Source: Deltaproteobacteria bacterium HGW-Deltaproteobacteria-18 (GTDB lineage: Bacteria > Desulfobacterota > Desulfovibrionia > Desulfovibrionales > Desulfomicrobiaceae). From it: a DNA stretch of 64,000 nt. Positions within the stretch are counted from its first letter, which is position 1, and each line of letters starts with the position of its first letter. A program made the position numbers and the translations under genes. The stretch lies in contig PHBE01000016.1 in the NCBI GenBank assembly GCA_002841885.1, positions 34,290-98,289 on the forward strand, written 5' to 3'. Below the pieces are notes generated by a model. That model was not told the origin of the DNA, made no database searches, and worked only from the letters and a program-made list of their open reading frames with translations. This document shows positions 7,538 through 15,974 of this stretch, piece after piece.

Positions 7538-9649
7538 CTACAAAGGCATGCTGTCGGTTCTGATCACGGCGATGGTTATGTCGTCCGCCTTGTCCTGTGT
7601 TCCCCGGAATGCATTCACGGCATGAAGGATTTCCCGGATGATCTCAGAGGCCGGGCGGGTCCGGTGGGTGCGAATGACATTCTGCAGGCGCTCCTTGCCG
7701 AACATTTCCCCTTCCCGGGACCTGGCCTCCCAGATCCCGTCCGTGCCGATGACGATGATCCCTCCTGCAGGCAGGTCGCAGCGTTCGTTCAGTTCGAAGT
7801 CCGTCTGGCCGAGGACTCCAAGGGGCAGGCCCTGGCCGCGGAGTTCGACGAACGCGTCTTCGCCGGGGGAGTAGACCAGGGCCGGGTCGTGTCCCGCCCG
7901 GACCCAGCGGACGGTATTGCCTTCCGTCAACTCCAGGAGAAAGAGGGTCATGAACCTCCCCGTCAGGTTCGTGTCTTCGGCGACGAGCTCGTTCACGCGC
8001 CTGGCTATGACGTCCAGGCCATCCTCGCAGGCGGCCTGGCTTCTGATGTAGGCCCGGGCCGAGGCCATCAGCAGGGCGGCCGGGATGCCGTGGCCGCTGA
8101 CGTCCCCGACGGCGATGATCAGGCTGTCTCCGCCTGGCGTGCGTCTGGGAATGAAGCCGAAATAGTCTCCGCCGGTTTCGTGGCAGTACTCGCTCACGGC
8201 GGCGATGTCGTGTCGTCCGAATCTGGGGCTGGCGGTCGGCAGGAGGTTCTGCTGGACCTGCTGCGCCACTTCCAGCGCGTTCTTGATGTGAATCCGGTCC
8301 TCGAGTTCCGGGACCATCCGGTTGAAGGCCGTTCCCAGCCGGCCGACCTCGTCGCCGCCCCGCACCTCGGCCCGCGCCGAGAAGTCGCCTTCGGCTACCC
8401 TGGCCACGGCTGATGCGACAGCCGAGATGTTGCGCGTGAAGACCTTGGAAAAAATGACGGCCACGGCGCAAACGACCACGCCCACGATGAGGACGATAAT
8501 GCCCATGCCGCGGGTGTGGCTGTCAATCCGGTCGAGGATGAATTCCCTGACGACCAGAGTTTCCCTGACAACGTCGGCCTTGGGCACCAGGATCATGAGC
8601 GCCGCTCCGCCCGGTTCGATGGGCGCGAAGGCCCACAACGTGTCCTGTCCCTGCCGTCGCATGTCGGCAATGCCGGAGGAGGGCGCCTTCAGCTTTTCCA
8701 GCATTTCGGCATACGCTTGCCCATCGTCGGAAACGAGCCAGGAGTCCTGGCGCGGCCGGCCCCAATGGCCTCGCTGGGTTTCCGGAGACTGCTCCTGGGC
8801 GACGATCCCCAGACGCTGTTCCACCGATCCAGGGGCTGTTTTCGGAACGACCAGAAGCGTGGCCACGTTGTCCGAATAGACGGCCAAGTGCTGGTTTTTG
8901 TGCAGCAGGGCCCCGACCGGGACGGCAAGGGATATTCGCCCCTGCACCTCGCCGGCTTCGTCTTTGACGGGGGCGGTGACGTTGAAGACGAGCAGGCGGG
9001 TCCTGGGATCGAGTTGCGGATTCTGCCAGACGTTTTCTTCCACATCTCCCCCGAATTTGTTCCGGTGCTGCTGTTCGCGCAGGTACAGGCGTGAGATGGA
9101 TTTCGGATAGGTGATTTTCGTGCGGTCCGAGAGCTCGATGTCGATCCAGAGAACGAGGTCGCTGTAACGGAATTTCAGGTTCTTGAGCACCGGGAGAAGC
9201 AGTTCGTCCAGGATTGACGTCTCGGCTTCGGAGACGCCCCGCGCAGTGTTTTCGATTTCCATCGCATCGAAGTCGACCTCAAGGCTCTGACGTCCTCCCC
9301 TGTGAAGGAAGTAGTAATCGTCACGGGCGGCGAAGACCTGTGCCGCGGATGGCAGGGCTCGGGGATCACTGGTGCTGTGCTCGTGCCCGTACAGGATGCC
9401 CTCGATTCTGGAGGCGAGAAACTGCGCATTGGATTCGAGGAGCTGCTTCTCCCGCCTCAGGATGCGGGCGTGGTCCTCGGCGATCCGCTTCAGTGAGGAA
9501 CGGGCGTTGTTCATGACATTTCGGGAACTCCTGTCCACGAAACCATCACCCAGCACGGCCAGGTTGTCCCGAAATTCGAACCCGACGACGAGCAGCGGGG
9601 CGAGAGAAATGAAGAGAAGCAGCGCGAGCAGCTTGTTTCGTATGCCCAT
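7538..9649 (-). CDS. membrane RsbU-type (SpoIIE) serine phosphatase with HAMP domain
   Basis: The protein has 703 residues; GGGGAGG precedes the ATG. Transmembrane helix one is at about 7-25, followed by a large periplasmic sensor of about 350 residues (Cache-like by position), helix two at about 380-405, then HAMP, a short linker (ALEVAQQVQQNLLP, the usual phosphatase lead-in) and the PP2C/SpoIIE domain with GGDYFGF, AVGDVSGHGIPAALLM, RAGHDPALVY and GTDGIWEARS, all metal-site motifs present. It should dephosphorylate an anti-sigma-factor antagonist in response to a periplasmic signal. No such antagonist gene is adjacent. A weak dispersed repeat lies upstream. Confidence 0.92.
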   Translation of the reverse strand: MGIRNKLLALLLFISLAPLLVVGFEFRDNLAVLGDGFVDRSSRNVMNNARSSLKRIAEDHARILRREKQLLESNAQFLASRIEGILYGHEHSTSDPRALPSAAQVFAARDDYYFLHRGGRQSLEVDFDAMEIENTARGVSEAETSILDELLLPVLKNLKFRYSDLVLWIDIELSDRTKITYPKSISRLYLREQQHRNKFGGDVEENVWQNPQLDPRTRLLVFNVTAPVKDEAGEVQGRISLAVPVGALLHKNQHLAVYSDNVATLLVVPKTAPGSVEQRLGIVAQEQSPETQRGHWGRPRQDSWLVSDDGQAYAEMLEKLKAPSSGIADMRRQGQDTLWAFAPIEPGGAALMILVPKADVVRETLVVREFILDRIDSHTRGMGIIVLIVGVVVCAVAVIFSKVFTRNISAVASAVARVAEGDFSARAEVRGGDEVGRLGTAFNRMVPELEDRIHIKNALEVAQQVQQNLLPTASPRFGRHDIAAVSEYCHETGGDYFGFIPRRTPGGDSLIIAVGDVSGHGIPAALLMASARAYIRSQAACEDGLDVIARRVNELVAEDTNLTGRFMTLFLLELTEGNTVRWVRAGHDPALVYSPGEDAFVELRGQGLPLGVLGQTDFELNERCDLPAGGIIVIGTDGIWEARSREGEMFGKERLQNVIRTHRTRPASEIIREILHAVNAFRGTQDKADDITIAVIRTDSMPL

Positions 9650-9748
9650 GAATCCTCCCCGTTAGCGATGCGCGAAGGCACAATCGTATACCATCCCCTG
9701 GCCGGGGGGAAGTGCGCGGCATGGTCCTGACATCATCCCCCCGCCTCC

Positions 9749-9780
9749 AATCCCGCCGCACCGCATCGTTTTCATGGCGG
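9749..9780 (+). repeat. dispersed 32-base repeat, copy 2
   Basis: This copy matches 29 of 32 bases of 6360-6391, same orientation. It lies in the 299-base gap between the phosphatase and fdhA. The rest of that gap (9790-9900) is AT-rich and presumably holds the divergent promoters, but I could not pick a convincing -35/-10 pair. Confidence 0.5.
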
Positions 9781-9948
9781 ACCATCACGGAAAATTGCCT
9801 TCAAAATTGAAAAGAACGTCATATGTGTTTTTTATAACATATTGAAAATATTGATTGAAGTGCTATTGAGCCATCATCTTTGCACCTACTACCCACTTTG
9901 TGAAGCGGGAGTTCAAGGGTGCAGGAACATGAAACCATGGAGGTTTTG

Positions 9949-12900
9949 ATGGCTACGTTTTCACGACGAGGGTTTATGAAAATCACCGGGGCGGGCGTTG
10001 CGGCCATGTCCCTGGGCCAACTGGGGTTCGATCTGAAGCCCGCCTACGCTTATGCGAAGGCCCTGAAGATCGAGGGAGCCAAGGAGGTCATCTCGACCTG
10101 CGCTTTTTGCTCCTGCGGATGTGAGATCATCATGCACATCAAGGACGGAAAGCTCGTCAGTTCCGAGGGCAACCCCGACTATCCCGTCAGCGAAGGCGCC
10201 CTGTGCGCCAAGGGCGCGGCGTATTACGCCATGCACGTCAGCGACCACCGCGTGTTGAAGCCCAGGTATCGCGCCCCCGGCGCCGACAAGTGGGAAGAGA
10301 AGGATTGGGACTGGATGCTGGACCGCATCGCGCACAAGATCAAGGACACGCGCGACAAGGATTTCATCTTCAAGAACGAAAAGGGACAGACCGTCAATCG
10401 CTGGGAATCCTACTTCCAGCTAGGCACCTCCCAGATGGACAACGAAGAGTGCGCACTGGCGCACCAGATGTGTCGCGCCCTGGGCGGTGTGCACATGGAC
10501 CATCAGGCCCGGGTCTGACACAGCCCCACTGTAGCGGCTCTGGGAGAGTCGTTTGGACGCGGTGCGATGACCCAGCATTGGATTGATATCAAGAACGCCA
10601 ATGCCATTCTGATCATGGGCAGCAATGCTGCCGAACATCACCCCATTTCCTTCAAATGGGTGCTTAAAGCCAAGGACAAGGGCGCCAAGGTGATCCATGT
10701 GGATCCCAAGTTTTCGCGTACCTCGGCCCGGAGCAGTTTTCATGTTCCGCTCCGCAGCGGAACCGACATCGCCTTCCTGGGCGGTATGGTGAAGTATATC
10801 CTGGAGAATGACCTCATTCAGAAGGAGTACGTCGCCGAGTACACCAACGCTTCCTTCATCCTCGGCGAAGATTACAAGTTCGAGGACGGCATGTTCTCCG
10901 GTTTCGACCCTGCCACGGGCACGTACGACCGCAAGAAGTGGGCCTTTGCCAAGGACGAGAACGGCATTTCCAAGCGCGACAAGACCCTCAAGGATCCGCG
11001 TTGCGTGTTCCAGCAGCTGAAAAAACACTATGAACGGTACAATCTCGACACGGTCTCTTCCGTGACGGGCGTGTCCAAGGCCAACCTGCTCGCGGTGTAC
11101 GAGGCCTATACGGCCACGGGCAAGCCCGACAAGGCCGGCACCATCATGTACGCCCTTGGTTGGACCCAACACTCCGTCGGCTGCCAGAATATCCGGCTCG
11201 GTGCCATGATCCAGTTGCTCCTGGGCAACATCGGCGTGGCCGGCGGCGGCGTCAACGCCCTGCGCGGCGAACCCAACGTCCAGGGCTCCACGGACCATGC
11301 CATCCTGTGGCACATCCTGCCCGGCTACCACGCCGTGCCGACAACCACCTGGCCCAAGCTCGAAGATTACCTCAAGGCCACGACCCCCAAGACCAACGAT
11401 CCCAAGAGCGTGAACTGGTGGGGCAACCGGCCCAAGTATGTCGTCAGCCTGCTCAAGGGCTGGTTCGGCGACAACGCCACGGCCGAGAACGAGTTCGGAT
11501 ATCAGCTGCTGCCCAAGTGCGATGCAGGCGTGGACTATTCGACCATGTTCATGTTCGACCGCATGTACCAGGGCAAGATGAAAGGCGGCATGATCTTTGG
11601 ACACAATCCGTGCATCAGCATGCCCAACACGCACAAGATCCGTGCGGCCATGCAGACTCTCGACTGGCTGGTCATGGGCGAGGTCCACGACACCGAGACC
11701 GCGTCCTTTTGGCGTCAGCCAGGACTTGATCCGAAAAAGATCAAGACCGAGGTCTTCATGCTGCCTTCCTGCCAGCGCGGCGAGAAAGACGGCACGACCT
11801 CCAACTCCGGCCGTTGGCACCAGTGGCACCACAAAGGCTACGAGCCACTGGGCGAGAGCAAGTCCATGGGCTGGATGCTGGTCGAGATCTTCAAACGCGT
11901 GCAGGCCCTCTACGCCAAGGACAAGGGCACCTTCGCCGAAGGCGTCCTGAGCCACTGGTGGCCCGAGAAGTACGATGCCGACCAGATGTCCGCGTTGATC
12001 AACGGCGTTTTCACCCGTGACACGACCATCAAAGACAAGACCTACAAGAAGGGCGATCATGTACCCGGTTTCCCGGCCCTGCAGGCCGACGGTTCAACCA
12101 CCAGCCTTAACTGGCTGTATTGTGGCGCCTACCCCGAGGCAGGCAAGAACCTGACCAAGCGTCGCGAGCTGACCCAGACGCCCATGCAGGCCAAGCTGGG
12201 CCTGTTCCCGAACTATACCTGGGCGTGGCCCATGAATCGCCGTCTCCTGTACAACCGCGCCTCCGTGGATCCGCAAGGCAAGCCTTTCAACCCCGAGCTG
12301 CCGGTCATCCTGTGGGAAGGCGGCAAGTGGGTCGGCGATGTGCCGGACGGCGGAGCACCGCCCATGGCCGAAGAAAAGGGCACCTACCCCTTCATCATGC
12401 AGGCCGAGGGCCATGGTCAGATCTTCGGTCCTGGCCGCGTGGACGGACCCTTCCCGGAACACTACGAACCCGCGGAAACCCCGCTGGCCAAGAACCCCTT
12501 CTCCAAGCAGATGAACAACCCCTGCATGAAGGTGGCCAAGGCCGATATGGATCTGCTGGCCGGTAACGCTGACCCGAAGTATCCCATCGTGCTGACCACC
12601 TACAGCCTTACGGAGCACTGGTGCGGCGGCGGCGACACCCGCAACACACCGTATCTGCTCGAGGCTGAACCGCAGCAGTATGTGGAGATGAGCCACGAAC
12701 TGGCCGCCGAAAAAGGCATCAAGAACGGCGACGTGGTCGTGGTCGAGAGCATCCGCGGCAAGGTCGAGGCCATCGCCATGGTTACGGTGCGTATCGTGCC
12801 GTTCCAGGTGGAGGGCAAGATCGTGCACCTGGTCGGCATGCCCTTCTGCTTTGGCTGGACAACACCCGGTTGCGGCGACGCCACCAACCGTCTTACCCCG

Positions 12901-12993
12901 TCCGTGGGCGATCCGAACACCACGATTCCGGAATACAAGGCGTGTCTGGTGAATGTGAGCAAGGCCGACAAGGTCACGGAATTGGCCATCTAA
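9949..12993 (+). CDS. fdhA: formate dehydrogenase catalytic subunit, selenoprotein, Tat-exported
   Basis: The frame runs through an in-frame TGA at 10516-10518, giving 1014 residues with selenocysteine at 190. The context RV-Sec-HSPTVAALGESFGRG is the known active-site loop. The start at 9949 has GGAGG upstream and yields a twin-arginine signal (SRRGFMKITGAGVAAMSLG) ending near AYA. A [4Fe-4S] site follows (CAFCSCGC with CAKG about 30 residues later). The remainder is the bis-MGD molybdopterin fold. It oxidises formate to CO2 in the periplasm using tungsten or molybdenum. Its length matches the large subunit of Desulfovibrio two-subunit formate dehydrogenases. fdhB follows after 15 bases. A gene caller ignoring Sec would split it into two frames. 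Confidence 0.97.
10516..10560 (+). promoter_or_regulatory. bacterial SECIS element after the Sec codon
   Basis: The recoding of UGA requires a stem-loop immediately downstream that binds SelB. The bases after the TGA contain short complementary segments (AGCC at 10522-10525 with GGCT at 10536-10539, and CCCA at 10525-10528 with TGGG at 10541-10544). Which fold is used was not computed. Presence is implied by the Sec codon; the exact borders are a guess. Confidence 0.6.
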
Positions 12994-13008
12994 GCAGGGA
13001 GGAATGTC

Positions 13009-13731
13009 ATGACGAAGAGCATCTTCATTGATACCACCCGCTGCACGGCTTGCCGTGGCTGTCAGGTGGCGTGCAAACAGTGGAACGGTCACGAAGCCGT
13101 GCCCACCAAGCAGACCGGCACGCATCAGAATCCGCCGGATCTGAACCCCAACAACTTCAAACTGGTCCGTTTCTCGGAACACCGGATAGAAGGCCGTGTC
13201 GAGTGGCTCTTTTTTCCGGAGCAGTGCCGGCACTGCCTGCAGCCCGGTTGCAAGGCCGCGGCAGATGCGTATGTGGATGGAGCCATCATCATCGATGAAG
13301 CCACCGGCATCGTCATCTGTACCGAGAAGACGAAGGAACTGACCAAGGAACAGTGCGACGAGGTCATCGAAGCCTGCCCCTACAATGTCCCTCGCCGCAA
13401 TGATGCCACCGGCATGCTGACCAAGTGCGACATGTGCATTGATCGTGTGCAGGCCGGGATGATTCCCATGTGCGTCAAGTCATGCTGCACCGGGACCATG
13501 AACTTCGGCGATCGGGACGACATGCTCAAGCTGGCCGAGGAAAGCCTTGCCAGGGTCAAGAAGGAATATCCCAAGGCGGAACTGCTGGACATGGAAGACC
13601 TTGCGGTCATCTATCTGGTCAGCCAGCCGCGTGAGATGTACCACCTGTACGCCCGCCGCGAAGTGAAGCCCCTGAACCGGGCTGACTTCCTCGCGGGTCT
13701 GGCCAGACCCCTGCGCAACATCCTGGGCTGA
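13009..13731 (+). CDS. fdhB: formate dehydrogenase iron-sulfur subunit
   Basis: The protein has 240 residues from the ATG at 13009 (GGAGG upstream). There are four cysteine clusters of the polyferredoxin type: CTACRGCQVACKQW near residue 12, CRHCLQPGCKAA, CPYNVP and CDMCIDRV with MCVKSCC. These hold three to four [4Fe-4S] clusters that pass electrons from FdhA to periplasmic cytochrome c3. There is no C-terminal transmembrane anchor, as in soluble Desulfovibrio enzymes. It has no signal of its own and would be co-exported with FdhA by the Tat system. A terminator follows. Confidence 0.95.
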   Translation: MTKSIFIDTTRCTACRGCQVACKQWNGHEAVPTKQTGTHQNPPDLNPNNFKLVRFSEHRIEGRVEWLFFPEQCRHCLQPGCKAAADAYVDGAIIIDEATGIVICTEKTKELTKEQCDEVIEACPYNVPRRNDATGMLTKCDMCIDRVQAGMIPMCVKSCCTGTMNFGDRDDMLKLAEESLARVKKEYPKAELLDMEDLAVIYLVSQPREMYHLYARREVKPLNRADFLAGLARPLRNILG

Positions 13732-13746
13732 TTCATTCACAAACAC

Positions 13747-13776
13747 GGCCCGCCGGGAATTCCCGGCGGGCCTTTT
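13747..13776 (+). terminator. intrinsic terminator between fdhB and fdhE
   Basis: A perfect 26-base palindrome (13747-13772), centred on GAATTC, is followed by TTTT. It would separate fdhAB from fdhE or allow partial read-through; fdhE starts only 14 bases later. Confidence 0.8.
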
Positions 13777-13790
13777 CACAAGGAGCAGAC

Positions 13791-14726
13791 ATGCCTTCCA
13801 CGGAAATTCAATCCAGGCAAACCCTTCTGAACGAAATGGCCGGCAGGCACGTTGCGTTTCGCGAAATAATCGAACGATTCGGAATGCTGTTGGGCTGTCA
13901 GGCGGAGGTGCGGGAGGAATTGCCCGTCGTGAAAACGGCGAAGTGTGCATATGAAGAGGAGCGTTTTCTGGGAGGAGAGCCCTTGGTGGCATTCCTGAGT
14001 CCGGAAGAGTTCGGTCCTTCCTTGCGGCAGGCTGCGTCGAAACTGTGGCCGCTTCTCGGTGTGGTTTTCCCTCCGTTGCATGATGCGCTGGAAAGCATCG
14101 GAAAACGACTCGGCGAGGACCTGAGCTGGCTGAACCTTTGTCTGCGCGCGGTTGTTCATGGCGAAGAGGAGGCCCTGACGAAGGCTGCCGCACTGGCGGG
14201 CGTGAGCCCCGAATTTCTGCTGATGGCGTTGCAGACGGCGTATGGGCCATGCATCGCAACACAAAAAGAGGCCCTTTTGTCCCTGGCGCCCGCCGATCTC
14301 TGGCGCAAGTCCCATTGCCCGATCTGCGGTTCGGCCCCGGATCTGGCCACGCTCGAATGTCATTCGGGCCAGACTGATTTTCTGATCTCCAAAGGCGGCG
14401 AGTTGTGGCACCACTGTCCCACATGCAGCCACCATTGGCGTTTCATGCGACTGGAATGTCCGGGTTGCGGCAATCAGGACCACAAGACCCTGGTTCGTTT
14501 TTCCCCGCCGGACTCGCCCCGCGAGCACATTTACGCCTGCGAAGAATGCCGTCACTACCTGCCGTGCCTCGATCTTATCGAGAGCTTCGACAAGGTGGAT
14601 CTTGATGTGGCGGCCCTTGGGCTTGTGCATCTGGACGCGGTTGCCCAGAGCAGAGGATATGTGCCCTTGTCCCCGGCCCCCTGGACCGCGATGGGACTGG
14701 CCGCGTCCGCTGCCAAGGCATCCTGA
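13791..14726 (+). CDS. fdhE: formate dehydrogenase accessory protein FdhE
   Basis: The protein has 311 residues with AGGAGC before the ATG. The C-terminal half has the paired rubredoxin-like metal knuckles of FdhE: CPICGSAPDLATL, CPTCSHHW, CPGCGN and CEECRHYL. FdhE binds the formate dehydrogenase catalytic subunit and is needed for its activation and quality control before Tat export. The gene sits directly after the terminator of fdhB, so expression may depend partly on read-through. Identification by motif order and context is firm. Confidence 0.93.
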   Translation: MPSTEIQSRQTLLNEMAGRHVAFREIIERFGMLLGCQAEVREELPVVKTAKCAYEEERFLGGEPLVAFLSPEEFGPSLRQAASKLWPLLGVVFPPLHDALESIGKRLGEDLSWLNLCLRAVVHGEEEALTKAAALAGVSPEFLLMALQTAYGPCIATQKEALLSLAPADLWRKSHCPICGSAPDLATLECHSGQTDFLISKGGELWHHCPTCSHHWRFMRLECPGCGNQDHKTLVRFSPPDSPREHIYACEECRHYLPCLDLIESFDKVDLDVAALGLVHLDAVAQSRGYVPLSPAPWTAMGLAASAAKAS

Positions 14727-14840
14727 CTTCAAACATTATTCACCCTCCTCCTTCGGTGATAGGCCGTCAATGGACTGGGCGAGTCCGTTGGCGGCCGTTT
14801 TTTTTTCTGGTCGCCGATTTTGGTGCGGAGCATATCCGGG

Positions 14841-15683
14841 TCATGAGCGCGGCACAAACATGCACAGCATCTGGGCCAGGAGGGGAACAAGGTCCTGGTC
14901 TCGGGAATTGTAGCGCAGTTCGCATTCCTTCAGATAGAGCGGAAAATGCGAGGCCGGTATGCCGCGCATGTGGCGCAGGCGCAGCTTGGTGAAGGTCCAG
15001 AACGGGGACCCCTCAACGGGCAGGCGCCTGTCCGCGTGCTTGATGTGCCTGGCAGGCCATAGCCCGGGTCCGCAGGAGACAAGGGATTGATACTGCTTGT
15101 AGGGCGCGGTGTAGACAACCTGGCCGATGCTGGCCGTCTTCAGGCAGAAATTTATTTTGAAGTGCAGCAGATTTTCGGCGCACAAGGAAGGCATGAGGTC
15201 GCAGATGGCCACGCCGCCCAGTTCGATGATGCCGAAGACCGGAGAGTCGATGATCGCTTGCGCCGGAATGGGATTGCCCGGGCCGGGCCAGATGCCCGCC
15301 GCGTAGAGTCCCTGTGCGTCCAGCGCCTGGGCCACGATGGCCCGGCGCACCGTATCCGCCGCTTTGAGCACCGTCGCGTAATTGAGGTCCATTTCCGTTG
15401 CTATGCCGGCCGGGGCTATGTCCAGGGCAAAAAGTTTCAGGAACCAGAGCCATTGCCGTGCGGTGAAGGCGCAGCGATTCAGGAAGCGTCGGCTGAAATC
15501 ATGAAAGGTGTAGCCGCAGCGGCCGCATCTTCGCCTTCCGTCGGCGAGCCGGTAAAGCTTGCGGTTTTTGCAGTTAGGGCAATATCTTTGATGGTTTTTC
15601 CAGCAAAAATCCAAAAAGAATCTTCGCGCAGAATTTTCCGTGAAAGTCAAGCTATTAAAGCGTATTATGTCTATTTTTGCCAT
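14841..15683 (-). CDS. IS1595-like transposase homologue, possibly immobile
   Basis: About 280 residues from the ATG at 15683; the frame stays open to a TTG at 15767. A zinc ribbon (CPNCKNRKLYRLADGRRRC then CGYTF) is followed by a helix region and a C-terminal LKECELRYNSRDQDL, matching the end of IS1595/ISXO2-type transposases. Neither strand outside the gene shows terminal inverted repeats or a target duplication that I can find. It sits among molybdenum enzyme genes with similar base composition. It may be an old insertion or a domesticated relative. The strong upstream palindrome at 15757-15772 may control it. Confidence 0.7.
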   Translation of the reverse strand: MAKIDIIRFNSLTFTENSARRFFLDFCWKNHQRYCPNCKNRKLYRLADGRRRCGRCGYTFHDFSRRFLNRCAFTARQWLWFLKLFALDIAPAGIATEMDLNYATVLKAADTVRRAIVAQALDAQGLYAAGIWPGPGNPIPAQAIIDSPVFGIIELGGVAICDLMPSLCAENLLHFKINFCLKTASIGQVVYTAPYKQYQSLVSCGPGLWPARHIKHADRRLPVEGSPFWTFTKLRLRHMRGIPASHFPLYLKECELRYNSRDQDLVPLLAQMLCMFVPRS

Positions 15684-15756
15684 GCCGTGTCGTGCCGGAT
15701 CGTGAATGTGTTCAGGCTTCAATGATGCGTCAGGGACGTTTTTGTCACAAACAATG

Positions 15757-15772
15757 ATGCCTAACAAGGCAT
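15757..15772. promoter_or_regulatory. palindromic operator candidate
   Basis: ATGCCT-AACA-AGGCAT is a perfect 6-4-6 inverted repeat, flanked by GTCAC (15744-15748) and GTGAC (15777-15781) as an outer, slightly asymmetric repeat. It lies in the 291-base gap between the divergent transposase-like and FmdE-MoeA genes. It could be a binding site for the ModE-like protein encoded downstream, but it does not resemble the E. coli ModE site. Confidence 0.4.
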
Positions 15773-15974
15773 AATAGTGACGGGGCTTCGTTCGGCTGGG
15801 TCAAAAAGACCCATAGGTGTGATTTGAAGAATAAAAAACAATGAACGTGGATAATTGTCAAATAAAAGGGTTGGGCCAAAGCGCTGGGTTGTGCCGTGGG
15901 CGCGCGTTGCGACGGAGGTATTCCATGATAAGTTCCGACGCAAAGTGACATAAAATTTATCATTAGGAGCGCCC

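Noticed and set aside
10420..12060. A 546-codon minus-strand frame opposite fdhA
   Set aside because: Antisense shadow; the plus strand encodes FdhA through the Sec codon.
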